Assembly (NCBI RefSeq): GCF_900168065.1
Contig: NZ_FUZZ01000005.1
Location: 310,001-374,000, forward strand
Reading direction: 5' to 3'
DNA length: 64,000 bases
Source: Chitinophaga ginsengisegetis
GTDB taxonomy: Bacteria > Bacteroidota > Bacteroidia > Chitinophagales > Chitinophagaceae
Made by a program: the position numbers and the translations under genes. Position 1 is the first letter of the stretch. The number at the start of each line of letters is the position of its first letter. The notes under the pieces were generated by a model, which was given only the letters and a program-made list of their open reading frames with translations, made no database searches and was not told where the DNA came from. Positions 54,077 to 62,806 of this stretch are shown here, in pieces.

Positions 54077-56317
54077 ATGCCCCAACCGGATAATACAAAT
54101 ACTATCTTTCACCTGGCGGCAGATTTCATAAACCACACACACCGCCATATCTTCCTTACCGGTAAAGCCGGTACAGGGAAAACTACGTTCCTGAAATATA
54201 TCAAAGAACATACACGTAAAAACACGGTAGTAGTAGCGCCTACAGGAGTAGCCGCTATCAACGCCGGTGGTGTTACCATGCACTCTTTTTTCCAGTTGCC
54301 CTTCGGACCTTTTATCCCCGGCACTAAAAGAGGATTTGGAATGGATGAAATCAGCAGTACAGATAAACACGGCCTGTTCCGCAATATTCGTTTCACCAAC
54401 GATAAAAAAGTATTGCTGCAGGAAATGGAACTGCTCATCATCGATGAGGTAAGTATGGTGCGCTGCGATATGCTGGATGCTATCGACGTGATCCTCCGCC
54501 ATTTCCGCAATAAGCCACTGCTGCCTTTCGGCGGTGTACAGGTATTGTTTATCGGGGATCTGTACCAGCTCCCGCCGGTGGTGCCGGATGCAGAATGGCG
54601 CATGCTCTCTGAATATTACAACAGCACCTTTTTCTTTGCCGCCAAAGTAATAGAACAGGCGCCGCCACTGTATATTGAACTGAAGAAAATTTACCGGCAA
54701 AATGAACAGCACTTCATTGATGTGCTGAACCGGATCCGCAATAATGAAGTACTGCACGAAGACCTGCAGTTGCTGAATGAACATTATCAGCCGAATTTTA
54801 AGGGAGAAGATGAAGAGTACATCGTACTCACCACCCATAACCGGAAGGCCGATGAAATCAATGCCCGGCGCCTGGCAGATATGCCCGGAAAAGTATATCG
54901 CTTTGAAGGAAAGATAGAAGGGGATTTCAGCGACAAGGCCCTACCTACAGAACTACTGCTGCAACTGAAAGTTGGCGCACAGGTGATGTTTCTCAAAAAC
55001 GACCTGGCGCAACCCCGTCGTTATTACAACGGCAAAATAGCTACTGTAAAGGAAATCAACGACGATGAAATTATGCTGGTGCTCGCAGGCTCCCATGAAG
55101 AGCTTAAACTGGGAAAGGAAACCTGGCGAAACATCCGCTACTCCTACAACCAGGATGAGAACAGCATTGAGGAAGAAGAAATAGGCAGCTTTACCCAGTT
55201 CCCGATACGCCTCGCATGGGCCATCACCATCCACAAAAGCCAGGGCCTTACCTTTGAACGCGCCATCATCGACGCAGGATACGCCTTCGCACCCGGGCAG
55301 GTATACGTGGCGCTGAGCCGCTGTACTTCACTCGACGGACTGGTACTGCATTCCCGCATCGGGCATGGTAGCATCAGAACAGACCGACAGGTAATTGAAT
55401 TTGCAGAAAAAGAGAATGAAGCCAATGAACTGGTAGTGTTGCTGGAAATGGAAAAGAAAAAGTTCCAGGCTACGTCACTGCTCCAGTTGTTCGACTGGTA
55501 CCGTATGCAGGCCACCATCCGCAGCCACGCCGTATGGATCCAGGATAAAAAGCTCCCCGACTTCGACGCGGCCATTAAACTAAGCCGCGCTATGTCTGCC
55601 AAAGCAGAACAGCAACAGGAAGTAGCCACCCGGTTTGTAACACAGCTGCATCAACTGCTGGATACCGCCGTGCAAACAGGGGAAATGGAACAGCTGAAGC
55701 TACGGGTAAATAAAGCCATCGGCTATTTTACCCAAAGTATTTATGAAGATCTTATCCAGCCTTTGCAAACACACATCGCTGATGTGAAAAAAGCAAAGTC
55801 GAAAAAATATCTCCTCCAGCTCATGGCCCTCGAAGCCGATTGCTGGAACAAGCTGCGGCACGTTTGGGAAGTATCCTACGCTGACCTGGACTTTACCACC
55901 GGTTTAAAAGACTACACCAAACTCAGAGACGCGGATGCCGCTGCCGCCGCGGCTCCTGTTACCGCTGCCAAGGAAAAAGCTGCCAAAGGCAAAGTGGAAA
56001 AAGGCAGCAGCCGTCGCGGTACACTGGAACTATATCTCGCCGGTAAATCTATCCCCGATATTGCCACGGCGCGCCAACTCGCCATCAGTACCATTGAAAG
56101 CCACCTGGCCCAATGCGTGGAAGCCGGTGAAATGGACATCAACCGTTTTGTTACCGAACGCACCATGCGCCTTATCCTCAAGCATATCGGCGAATTAGGC
56201 GCCACCGCCGCAGGTCCCATCAAGGAAAGAGTAGGCGATGCCGCTACTTTCGCTGAAATCCGCGTGGTACAATGGTATCTCAAAAAGAAACAGGAAGAAC
56301 AGATCATGAACGATTAA
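54077..56317 (+). CDS. PIF1-like superfamily 1B DNA helicase with C-terminal helix-turn-helix
   Basis: This 746-residue protein has helicase motif I GKAGTGKT (residues 29-36), motif II LLIIDEVSMVRCDMLDA, the motif III region VLFIGDLYQLPPV, and motifs V and VI (AITIHKSQGLTFERAIID, YVALSRCTSLDGLVL). That is the PIF1/RecD2 5'-3' helicase core. After residue 445 come a helical region and, at about 645-700, a helix-turn-helix (GTLELYLAGKSIPDIATARQ). That domain is also found at the C terminus of some RecQ proteins. PIF1 helicases unwind G-quadruplexes and stalled forks. It is transcribed alone. Confidence 0.9.
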   Translation: MPQPDNTNTIFHLAADFINHTHRHIFLTGKAGTGKTTFLKYIKEHTRKNTVVVAPTGVAAINAGGVTMHSFFQLPFGPFIPGTKRGFGMDEISSTDKHGLFRNIRFTNDKKVLLQEMELLIIDEVSMVRCDMLDAIDVILRHFRNKPLLPFGGVQVLFIGDLYQLPPVVPDAEWRMLSEYYNSTFFFAAKVIEQAPPLYIELKKIYRQNEQHFIDVLNRIRNNEVLHEDLQLLNEHYQPNFKGEDEEYIVLTTHNRKADEINARRLADMPGKVYRFEGKIEGDFSDKALPTELLLQLKVGAQVMFLKNDLAQPRRYYNGKIATVKEINDDEIMLVLAGSHEELKLGKETWRNIRYSYNQDENSIEEEEIGSFTQFPIRLAWAITIHKSQGLTFERAIIDAGYAFAPGQVYVALSRCTSLDGLVLHSRIGHGSIRTDRQVIEFAEKENEANELVVLLEMEKKKFQATSLLQLFDWYRMQATIRSHAVWIQDKKLPDFDAAIKLSRAMSAKAEQQQEVATRFVTQLHQLLDTAVQTGEMEQLKLRVNKAIGYFTQSIYEDLIQPLQTHIADVKKAKSKKYLLQLMALEADCWNKLRHVWEVSYADLDFTTGLKDYTKLRDADAAAAAAPVTAAKEKAAKGKVEKGSSRRGTLELYLAGKSIPDIATARQLAISTIESHLAQCVEAGEMDINRFVTERTMRLILKHIGELGATAAGPIKERVGDAATFAEIRVVQWYLKKKQEEQIMND

Positions 56318-56475
56318 GGCGCGCAACAGGACAGACCGGGTTGCCAACCTCCAAACACTGCTTTAATTTAGATCAGTGAAAAATAAGCCAGTAACCGGTA
56401 AAAAAGAGGGAGGATTACTGTCGCGTTGCCCGCTAAATTTGCAGGTCAGCAATGATCATTTAAATTACTTTACCC

Positions 56476-57231
56476 GTGAAAGTAGGATTATTTATACCAT
56501 GTTATATTGACCAGTTCTACCCGCAGGTAGGCATTGCCACCCTGCAGCTGCTGCAGAAACTGGGTTGTGAAGTGGAGTTTCCCCAGGGGCAAACCTGCTG
56601 CGGCCAGCCAATGGCTAACTCAGGATACGAACATCTTACGCACCAGTGCAATAGCCTGTTCATTAAAAACTTTGCTGACTACGACTATATTGTAGGCCCC
56701 TCTGGTAGCTGTGTGCTGCATATCAAAGATCATTTGCACGATCCGGCAGCAGAAACAGCAGCCACTCATATACGTGAACGGATCTACGAACTCACGGAAT
56801 TCCTCACAGATGTACTCAAAGTAGAAAAGCTGACAGCCCGTTTTCCCTGTAAAGTAGGACTGCACCAGAGCTGTCACGGTCAACGTGGCCTCGCCCTTGC
56901 GCAGATGAGTGAACTGGTGGCGGCGCCTTTCTCCAAACCGGAGCAGTTGCTGCGTATGGTGGAAGGAGTGGAGCTGGTACCGCTGGACCGGCAGGATGAG
57001 TGCTGCGGCTTTGGCGGCACTTTCTGTGTTACCGAAGAAGCCGTATCCGTAAAAATGGGAAAAGATCGTGTAGCCGATCACGTTAAACATGGCGCAGAGG
57101 TGATCACCGGAACAGATGTGAGTTGCCTCATGCACATGGAAGGCATTTTACGCCGGCAGCATGCTGGTGTAAAGGTGATGCATATTGCAGAAATTCTCAA
57201 TCAGAATATCCATGAACAGGCAAACAGCTGA
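56476..57231 (+). CDS. lutA: Lactate utilization protein LutA
   Basis: This 251-residue cytoplasmic protein has two cysteine-rich CCG domains, with the motifs GQTCCGQPMANSG (near residue 42) and DECCGFGGTFCVTEE (near residue 175), plus GLHQSCHGQRGL. These bind an Fe-S cluster. LutABC oxidises L-lactate to pyruvate. The start is a GTG at 56476 giving MKVGLFIPCYIDQFYPQVG, the exact family N terminus. It overlaps lutB by 20 bp. Confidence 0.94.
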   Translation: MKVGLFIPCYIDQFYPQVGIATLQLLQKLGCEVEFPQGQTCCGQPMANSGYEHLTHQCNSLFIKNFADYDYIVGPSGSCVLHIKDHLHDPAAETAATHIRERIYELTEFLTDVLKVEKLTARFPCKVGLHQSCHGQRGLALAQMSELVAAPFSKPEQLLRMVEGVELVPLDRQDECCGFGGTFCVTEEAVSVKMGKDRVADHVKHGAEVITGTDVSCLMHMEGILRRQHAGVKVMHIAEILNQNIHEQANS

Positions 57232-58588
57232 TCACGCCACGCTGGCAGACAAGTTCAACGAAGATGAGCCGCGGGTGGACTGGCACGACCAAACCCTCTG
57301 GTGGGTACGCGCCAAAAGGGATAAGATGGCCTGGAGCATTCCGGAATGGGAACAGCTGCGGGAAACCGCTTCCGCCATCAAGCTGAACGCCCTGGGCAAC
57401 CTGCACGATTATCTCGTTCAGTTTGAACAGCAGGCAATACAGAATGGCGCCATCGTTCACTGGGCCGCGGATGCAGAAGAGCATAACCAGATCGTAACAG
57501 GCATCCTGAAAAAACACGGGGTGCGTCACCTGGTGAAAAGTAAGTCCATGCTCACAGAAGAATGCCATCTGAATCCCCACCTCATGGCCAATGGCATCGA
57601 AGTAATTGATACCGATCTGGGAGAACGGATTGTGCAGCTCGCCAAAGAGCCGCCCAGTCATATTGTACTGCCCTGTATTCATAAAAAGAAAGAAGAGATA
57701 GGAGAGCTGTTCCACGAACACCTGGGTACGCCCGCAGGTAACGCAGACCCGCAATTCCTGACCGCTGCCGCAAGGCAGCACCTGCGGAAGGAATTCCTGC
57801 AGGCCAAAGCAGCGATCACCGGTGTGAACTTCGCGGTAGCGGAAACCGGTGAAATGGTGGTATGCACCAACGAAGGTAACGCCGACATGGGCGCGCACCT
57901 GGCAGATGTGCATATTGCCTGTATGGGCATCGAAAAAATAATCCCGCAGCGTAAGCACCTGGGAGTGTTCCTGCGCCTGTTGGCCCGTAGTGCCACCGGG
58001 CAGCCCATTACTACCTATTCCAGTCATTTCAGGCAACCCCGGCCCGGCCAGGAGCTGCATATTGTACTGGTGGATAATGGCCGTTCCAGGCAGCTGGGAC
58101 GGGAAGATTTCCGCAATTCACTGAAGTGCATCCGTTGTGGCGCCTGCATGAACACCTGCCCGGTATATCGCCGCAGCGGTGGACATAGCTATCATACCGC
58201 TGTAGCGGGCCCTATTGGCGCTATTCTGGCGCCCAACCTCGATATGAAGGATTATGCCGACCTGCCCTTTGCATCTACGCTGTGCGGCTCCTGCTCCAAT
58301 GTATGCCCGGTGAAAATAGATATTCACCAGCAGCTGTATAAGTGGCGGCAGGTATTGGTAAAGGAAGGCTATACTACGGCCGCAAAAACAGCCAGTATGA
58401 AGGCAATGAGCGGGGTATTGTCTACGCCCGCTGTTTACCGGACCGCCGGTAAAATGGGGCGTTGGGTAATGCGCGCTTTCCCCGGTATGGTGAATAACCG
58501 TTTAAATCCCTGGTATAAACAAAGAGAGATGCCGGCTCCGCCGAAGCAATCCTTCTCCCAGTGGTACGAAAAAAATAAAAAATCATGA
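57212..58588 (+). CDS. lutB: Lactate utilization iron-sulfur protein LutB
   Basis: I start at the ATG at 57212 (MNRQTADHATLADKF), giving 458 residues; a TTG 27 bp upstream is in frame but less likely. The N-terminal LUD domain (about 60-290) includes TGVNFAVAETGEMVVCTNEG. Two 4Fe-4S motifs follow, CIRCGACMNTCPVYR and CGSCSNVCPVKID. The C terminus is the LutB-type DUF3390 region. It transfers electrons during lactate oxidation, as part of a complex with LutA and LutC. It overlaps both neighbours, so the three are co-translated. Confidence 0.94.
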   Translation: MNRQTADHATLADKFNEDEPRVDWHDQTLWWVRAKRDKMAWSIPEWEQLRETASAIKLNALGNLHDYLVQFEQQAIQNGAIVHWAADAEEHNQIVTGILKKHGVRHLVKSKSMLTEECHLNPHLMANGIEVIDTDLGERIVQLAKEPPSHIVLPCIHKKKEEIGELFHEHLGTPAGNADPQFLTAAARQHLRKEFLQAKAAITGVNFAVAETGEMVVCTNEGNADMGAHLADVHIACMGIEKIIPQRKHLGVFLRLLARSATGQPITTYSSHFRQPRPGQELHIVLVDNGRSRQLGREDFRNSLKCIRCGACMNTCPVYRRSGGHSYHTAVAGPIGAILAPNLDMKDYADLPFASTLCGSCSNVCPVKIDIHQQLYKWRQVLVKEGYTTAAKTASMKAMSGVLSTPAVYRTAGKMGRWVMRAFPGMVNNRLNPWYKQREMPAPPKQSFSQWYEKNKKS

Positions 58589-59157
58589 GCAGCAGGGACC
58601 AGATATTAGCCGCTGTGAAGCAACATCAACCGGAGGCTTCCGTATTGCCGTCTTTGGAAGGATTATCCGGCAATATGCCGGGTACGCTGGAGGCCTACCG
58701 TAAAGTACTGGAAGGATTAGGCGGCAGTTTGTTTGAGATAAAGGATGAAAGTGAAATACCTGCATTACTGGCGGAGCATTATCCGCACCTGCAGCGTATT
58801 ATCAGGGTAGGGGATGAACAACGTGCATGGATAAACGAAGATCCGCATCTGCTGGAAGATGTGGATATGGCGGTTGTGCCCGGTCAGTGGGGAGTAGCGG
58901 AAAACGGCGCCATATGGCTTACAGAAGCCGAAATACCGGTAAGGGTATTGCCTTTTATTTGTCAGCATCTGGCCATTGTACTGCCGGCCGGCAGGCTCCT
59001 GCCTACCATGCATGAGGCTTATGAAAAGATCGGCGCGCCGCAAACCGGGTTCGGGGTATTTATTGCAGGTCCATCCAAAACAGCAGATATCGAGCAATCG
59101 CTGGTGCTGGGCGCACATGGGGCGAAGAGCCTGGTAGTATTTATTACGGCCGGGTAA
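58585..59157 (+). CDS. lutC: Lactate utilization protein LutC
   Basis: This 190-residue protein is a single LUD domain with VVPGQWGVAENGAIWLTEAE and FIAGPSKTADIEQSLVLGAH, both characteristic of LutC. It overlaps lutB by 4 bp (ATGA). Gene order A-B-C is the standard one. No lactate permease or LutR-type regulator is next to the operon, so regulation is not evident. Confidence 0.94.
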   Translation: MSSRDQILAAVKQHQPEASVLPSLEGLSGNMPGTLEAYRKVLEGLGGSLFEIKDESEIPALLAEHYPHLQRIIRVGDEQRAWINEDPHLLEDVDMAVVPGQWGVAENGAIWLTEAEIPVRVLPFICQHLAIVLPAGRLLPTMHEAYEKIGAPQTGFGVFIAGPSKTADIEQSLVLGAHGAKSLVVFITAG

Positions 59158-59187
59158 TATCTTTTACGTATACGCTATTACGTTATA

Positions 59188-59240
59188 CTCACTAAAAAAA
59201 CGGACTCACCGGTTACCGGTGAGTCCGTTTTTTTAGTGAG
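59188..59240. terminator. Perfect 25-bp hairpin after the lut operon
   Basis: The arms 59188-59212 and 59216-59240 are exact reverse complements around a TTA loop. The arm contains ACGGACTCACCGG, and an A7 tract in the left arm faces a T7 tract in the right, so it can end transcription in either direction. It lies 30 bp after the lutC stop. Confidence 0.9.
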
Positions 59241-59817
59241 GTATCCTGAGTGAGTATGCTATAATTATCTACAGAATATTTTCGTTATTTTTTAACAATT
59301 AAAGGAGTATAATAAATACTTCATTAACTTTAGGCCGGGAAATTAAACAGATCCCTTAAATTGGTATGGTGTTTGTTCAATTGCGTGCGTTGCAAGAATC
59401 GATAGCGCAGTGATTTTTTTTAACCATATTATTATAGCCATATTTTTAGCAGCTGCGTTAACCAGAAAAATTGAAAGACCATGTTTCATCTATTTAACAC
59501 TTTAGAGCGGCATCAGAACAAGTCGTTACAGCAAAAGATCGGGGTGCATCACCACCAATGTAGCATCACAGGAAAATTTTCTTTAATAGTATGCAAACTG
59601 GACAGCATGATTGGCTGATCCGCATTTTTCGTTTATCCGGCGGGGTTATTTGTCGTTATGTGCCAACAGACCAGTGTTTGAGCAGATAGCCCATAGGAAA
59701 AATGGTAGTCATAATCGCTTTGTTAAAAGGGATTCGGAAGTGCTTTGTGTGATTAATCTTTCAGAAGAGTAGAACGTTGAAAAAAAAATTTAACAGTTTA
59801 CTTTTTCATAACAGAAC

Positions 59818-59852
59818 TTTTCATTTTTAGTAGTTATCTTGCGCTAACTTTG
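59818..59852 (+). promoter_or_regulatory. Likely promoter of the exopolysaccharide operon
   Basis: The perfect -7 element TAACTTTG at 59845-59852 is preceded by TTTT at 59818-59821, 23 bp upstream. It is 140 bp before the first start codon of the operon. Confidence 0.5.
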
Positions 59853-59992
59853 AAAACCGAAAGAAAGATTATAATCAATTAATTCTCCGTCCTGTATTCT
59901 AACTAAGCGCCTCTATGAAAACCTTGAAACTTGCGCGACCTTAGTTGAACAGGCGAGCTTATATTTAATAACCATATCTTATTATTGAACCT

Positions 59993-61930
59993 ATGGTGCG
60001 TAATTCATCATGGATTACCCCGTCGTGGCTAATCTTACTGTTAGACCTGGGGTGCTCTGTCATCGCAATCAATTTAGCATTTCTCCTGAGACTAAATTTT
60101 GATGCATCTGCTATTGTTTTGTTTCCATTGGAAAAGATAGCCTTGCTTACCGGAGCTGTAACGCTCGCGTTATCTTTGCTGCTGCACACTTACAGGGGAA
60201 TCGTCCGTTTTACCAGCCTTGCTGATATCGGGCGTATTGCAGCATTGAACATTATCAGCTGTGGTATCTATCTCGCTGTCAGCTACAGCCATCTGCTGGA
60301 TCGGGAACAGGCGCTTTTTCCCATGTCTGTAATCCTGATCAACTTCTTCATCAGCTCCTTCCTGCTGTTATCCTACCGCCTGCTGGTGAAATGGATCTTC
60401 AAATATTATAATAATTTCCGCGCGGTGAACAGAACCCGTGCTGCGATTTATTATACAGGACATTCCAGTCTCATGCTGCGGAAAGCGATCAGTGATGATC
60501 CGCACTCGGATATCCGTATCACCGCTTTCCTGGCAGACACCAATGCACATGCCGGTAAGTCGCTGGAAGGATTACCCATCTACGCTTCCCGCAAAGGAGA
60601 ACTGTATAAGCTCGTAAAACAGGCAAAGGCAACTTTGTTGCTGATTCCGGAAGATCACCTGGACAGGACACACCTCAATGAACTCGTAGAAGAATGTATC
60701 GCATTAAACATACGTGTACAAAAAATCATTCCCGTGAGCCAGTGGACAGAAGGTAACACCAATAGCGGTATCCAGTTAAAGGATATCAACATAGAAGATC
60801 TTCTTGAAAGATCTGTTATCAACATCAAAAACGTACAGCTCAGTAAAGAACTGAAAGGAAAGAGTATCCTGGTTACAGGAGCTGCCGGTTCTATTGGTAG
60901 TGAAATTGTAAGACAGGTAATAAAATATGAACCATCGGTAGTTATACTCTGTGATAAAGCAGAATCGCCGCTGCACGAACTGGAGCTGGAACTGGCGGAA
61001 ACCATCAGCGGGGTTCCGGTGATTCCTTTTATCGGTAATGTATGCGACCGTATACGGATGCAGCAACTGTTTGAAATCTATGCGCCGGTAATCGTTTATC
61101 ATGCCGCTGCCTACAAACATGTACCCATGATGGAAAAAAATCCTTCCATCGCAGTAATGAATAATGTACTGGGTACTAAAATAGTGGCGGAACTGGCGGT
61201 GGAATACGGCGCCGAGAAATTTGTAATGGTATCTACGGATAAAGCGGTGAACCCTACCAACGTAATGGGCGCCTCCAAACGTATTGCCGAAATCTTCTCC
61301 CAGTCGTTCAACAACCACCTGAATGAAAAATACCAGAAAATAGGACCGGTGTATGGTACACCTCCCACACGCTTTATCACTACCCGTTTTGGCAATGTAC
61401 TGGGCTCAAACGGATCTGTAATTCCACGTTTCAAACAACAGCTGGAAAAAGGTGGCCCGCTAACGGTTACCCATCCGGATATTACCCGCTACTTCATGAC
61501 CATCCCCGAAGCCTGCCAGCTGGTGCTGGAAGCCGGTTCTATGGGACAGGGAGGCGAAATATTCGTGTTCGATATGGGTAAACCCATGAAGATTGCGGAA
61601 CTGGCGCGTAAAATGATCCGTATGTCCGGTAAAGAACCCGGAAAAGATATACAGATCGTTTTCACCGGCTTACGCCCAGGGGAAAAACTGTATGAAGAAT
61701 TACTGAACAATGCAGAGAATACCTTACCCACTTACCACGAAAAAATTATGATTGCCAAAGTACGTGCATCAGATTTTACCGAGGTGAATGAACAAGTGAA
61801 TCAACTGATAGAATCTGCCAGGAAACATTATCTCACGCCAACGGTGGCCAGGATGAAACAACTGGTACCGGAGTTCATCAGCAAAAATTCTACTTATGAA
61901 GAACTTGATAAGGGAAAGATGATCATCTGA
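59993..61930 (+). CDS. CapD/WbpM-like membrane nucleotide-sugar 4,6-dehydratase
   Basis: This 645-residue protein has four N-terminal membrane helices (the first WLILLLDLGCSVIAINLAFL), a CoA-binding-like Rossmann domain at about 140-280, and a short-chain dehydrogenase domain with NAD motif TGAAGSIGSE from about residue 294. The catalytic segment is MVSTDKAVNPTNVMGASKR. Here Met replaces the usual Tyr, as in the WbpM/FlaA1 SMK triad. It converts a UDP-N-acetylhexosamine to a 4-keto-6-deoxy sugar for surface polysaccharide. It opens the operon with the export genes that follow. Confidence 0.93.
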   Translation: MVRNSSWITPSWLILLLDLGCSVIAINLAFLLRLNFDASAIVLFPLEKIALLTGAVTLALSLLLHTYRGIVRFTSLADIGRIAALNIISCGIYLAVSYSHLLDREQALFPMSVILINFFISSFLLLSYRLLVKWIFKYYNNFRAVNRTRAAIYYTGHSSLMLRKAISDDPHSDIRITAFLADTNAHAGKSLEGLPIYASRKGELYKLVKQAKATLLLIPEDHLDRTHLNELVEECIALNIRVQKIIPVSQWTEGNTNSGIQLKDINIEDLLERSVINIKNVQLSKELKGKSILVTGAAGSIGSEIVRQVIKYEPSVVILCDKAESPLHELELELAETISGVPVIPFIGNVCDRIRMQQLFEIYAPVIVYHAAAYKHVPMMEKNPSIAVMNNVLGTKIVAELAVEYGAEKFVMVSTDKAVNPTNVMGASKRIAEIFSQSFNNHLNEKYQKIGPVYGTPPTRFITTRFGNVLGSNGSVIPRFKQQLEKGGPLTVTHPDITRYFMTIPEACQLVLEAGSMGQGGEIFVFDMGKPMKIAELARKMIRMSGKEPGKDIQIVFTGLRPGEKLYEELLNNAENTLPTYHEKIMIAKVRASDFTEVNEQVNQLIESARKHYLTPTVARMKQLVPEFISKNSTYEELDKGKMII

Positions 61931-61973
61931 TCATCCGGTATTCATTACTAAATAAGAAACAAGAGCAATCAAT

Positions 61974-62789
61974 ATGTGTGAGCGATCTATCAGAGATTTT
62001 AAAGGATTATTAATGGTGTTGTCGGGTGTGGTCACGTTATTTATCACTTCCTGTTCGGCGCCAAAAAACATTACGTATTTCAGAGATGTACCGGATACTA
62101 TCAAACAACATGAAATACAACAGGCCACTTACTCAACGCCGTTAATCCAGGCAGATGATATCTTACAGATAACCATCCAAACGCTTGATCCAACGGCTAC
62201 CGCCATGCTGAATCAATCCGGCGCAGCAGTGCCGGTAAGCGGTAATACCGCTGCAGCACCCGCTGCCGCAGCAGTAAGCGGCTACCTGGTAGATAAAGAC
62301 GGATATGTGGTACTGCCATTGATTGGTAAAATAATGGTGCAGGGCAAAACAACCGACAGCGTCAGGGAAGAGATCAAAACAAAAGCAGCTACCTACTATA
62401 AAGATCCGGTAGTAAACGTGCGGTTTGCCAATTTTAAGATCACCGTACTGGGAGAAGTGAACAAGCCTTCTACCTATGTGATGCCCAATGAGAAGGTAAC
62501 CTTACTGGATGCACTGGGCGCAGCCGGCGATCTTACTATCTACGGAAAAAGGGAAAATGTATTACTGATCAGGGATAATAATGGAAAGAAGGAATTTGTG
62601 AGACTGAATCTGAACCAGAGCAATATTTTTTCGTCTCCCTACTTTTACCTGCATCAGGGAGATGTAGTATATGTAGAACCTAATAAATCGAAAGTGTCCA
62701 GTACGGACTTTGCACAGGTAAAACGTATTTCAATCCTGGCATCTGTTTTATCACTGTTGATCGTGGCGGTGTCGAGAATTAATTTTTAA
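61974..62789 (+). CDS. Wza-like polysaccharide export lipoprotein
   Basis: This 271-residue lipoprotein has the lipid-bearing Cys27 in LFITSCSAPKN. A Poly_export domain follows (YLVDKDGYVVLPLIGKIMVQ), then an SLBB domain (FKITVLGEVNKPSTYVMPNE). The C terminus has a hydrophobic segment (ILASVLSLLIVAV), common in Bacteroidota members and different from E. coli Wza. It forms the outer-membrane export channel. It is 43 bp after the dehydratase gene and 17 bp before the Wzc-like gene. Confidence 0.93.
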   Translation: MCERSIRDFKGLLMVLSGVVTLFITSCSAPKNITYFRDVPDTIKQHEIQQATYSTPLIQADDILQITIQTLDPTATAMLNQSGAAVPVSGNTAAAPAAAAVSGYLVDKDGYVVLPLIGKIMVQGKTTDSVREEIKTKAATYYKDPVVNVRFANFKITVLGEVNKPSTYVMPNEKVTLLDALGAAGDLTIYGKRENVLLIRDNNGKKEFVRLNLNQSNIFSSPYFYLHQGDVVYVEPNKSKVSSTDFAQVKRISILASVLSLLIVAVSRINF

Positions 62790-62806
62790 TTTTTTAATAA
62801 GAAAAT

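Larger units (their letters stand above)
59158..59992. other. 835-bp region upstream of the exopolysaccharide operon
   Basis: Apart from the hairpin described separately, this A+T-rich gap has no gene I can support. A -7-like TAACTTTA is near 59324, and a perfect TAACTTTG at 59845-59852 with TTTT at 59818-59821 (23-bp spacing) is the best promoter, giving a leader of about 135 bases. A 45-codon frame at 59481-59618 and a 9-codon frame at 59915-59944 (MKTLKLARP) lie here and are unproven. Long leaders before polysaccharide operons in this phylum can carry regulatory signals. Confidence 0.45.

Noticed and set aside
54062-54838. 258-codon minus-strand frame opposite the PIF1-like helicase
   Set aside because: It is a shadow of the helicase N terminus; its translation is low-complexity and has no start context.
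57197-58060. 287-codon open frame on the minus strand inside lutB
   Set aside because: It lies entirely opposite lutB, which has clear ferredoxin and LUD motifs. The antisense translation has no domain and looks like a reading-frame shadow of G+C-rich codons.
59481-59618. 45-codon small gene upstream of the exopolysaccharide operon
   Set aside because: It has an ATG but only a weak ribosome-binding region and no recognisable features; kept only as an observation in the leader region.
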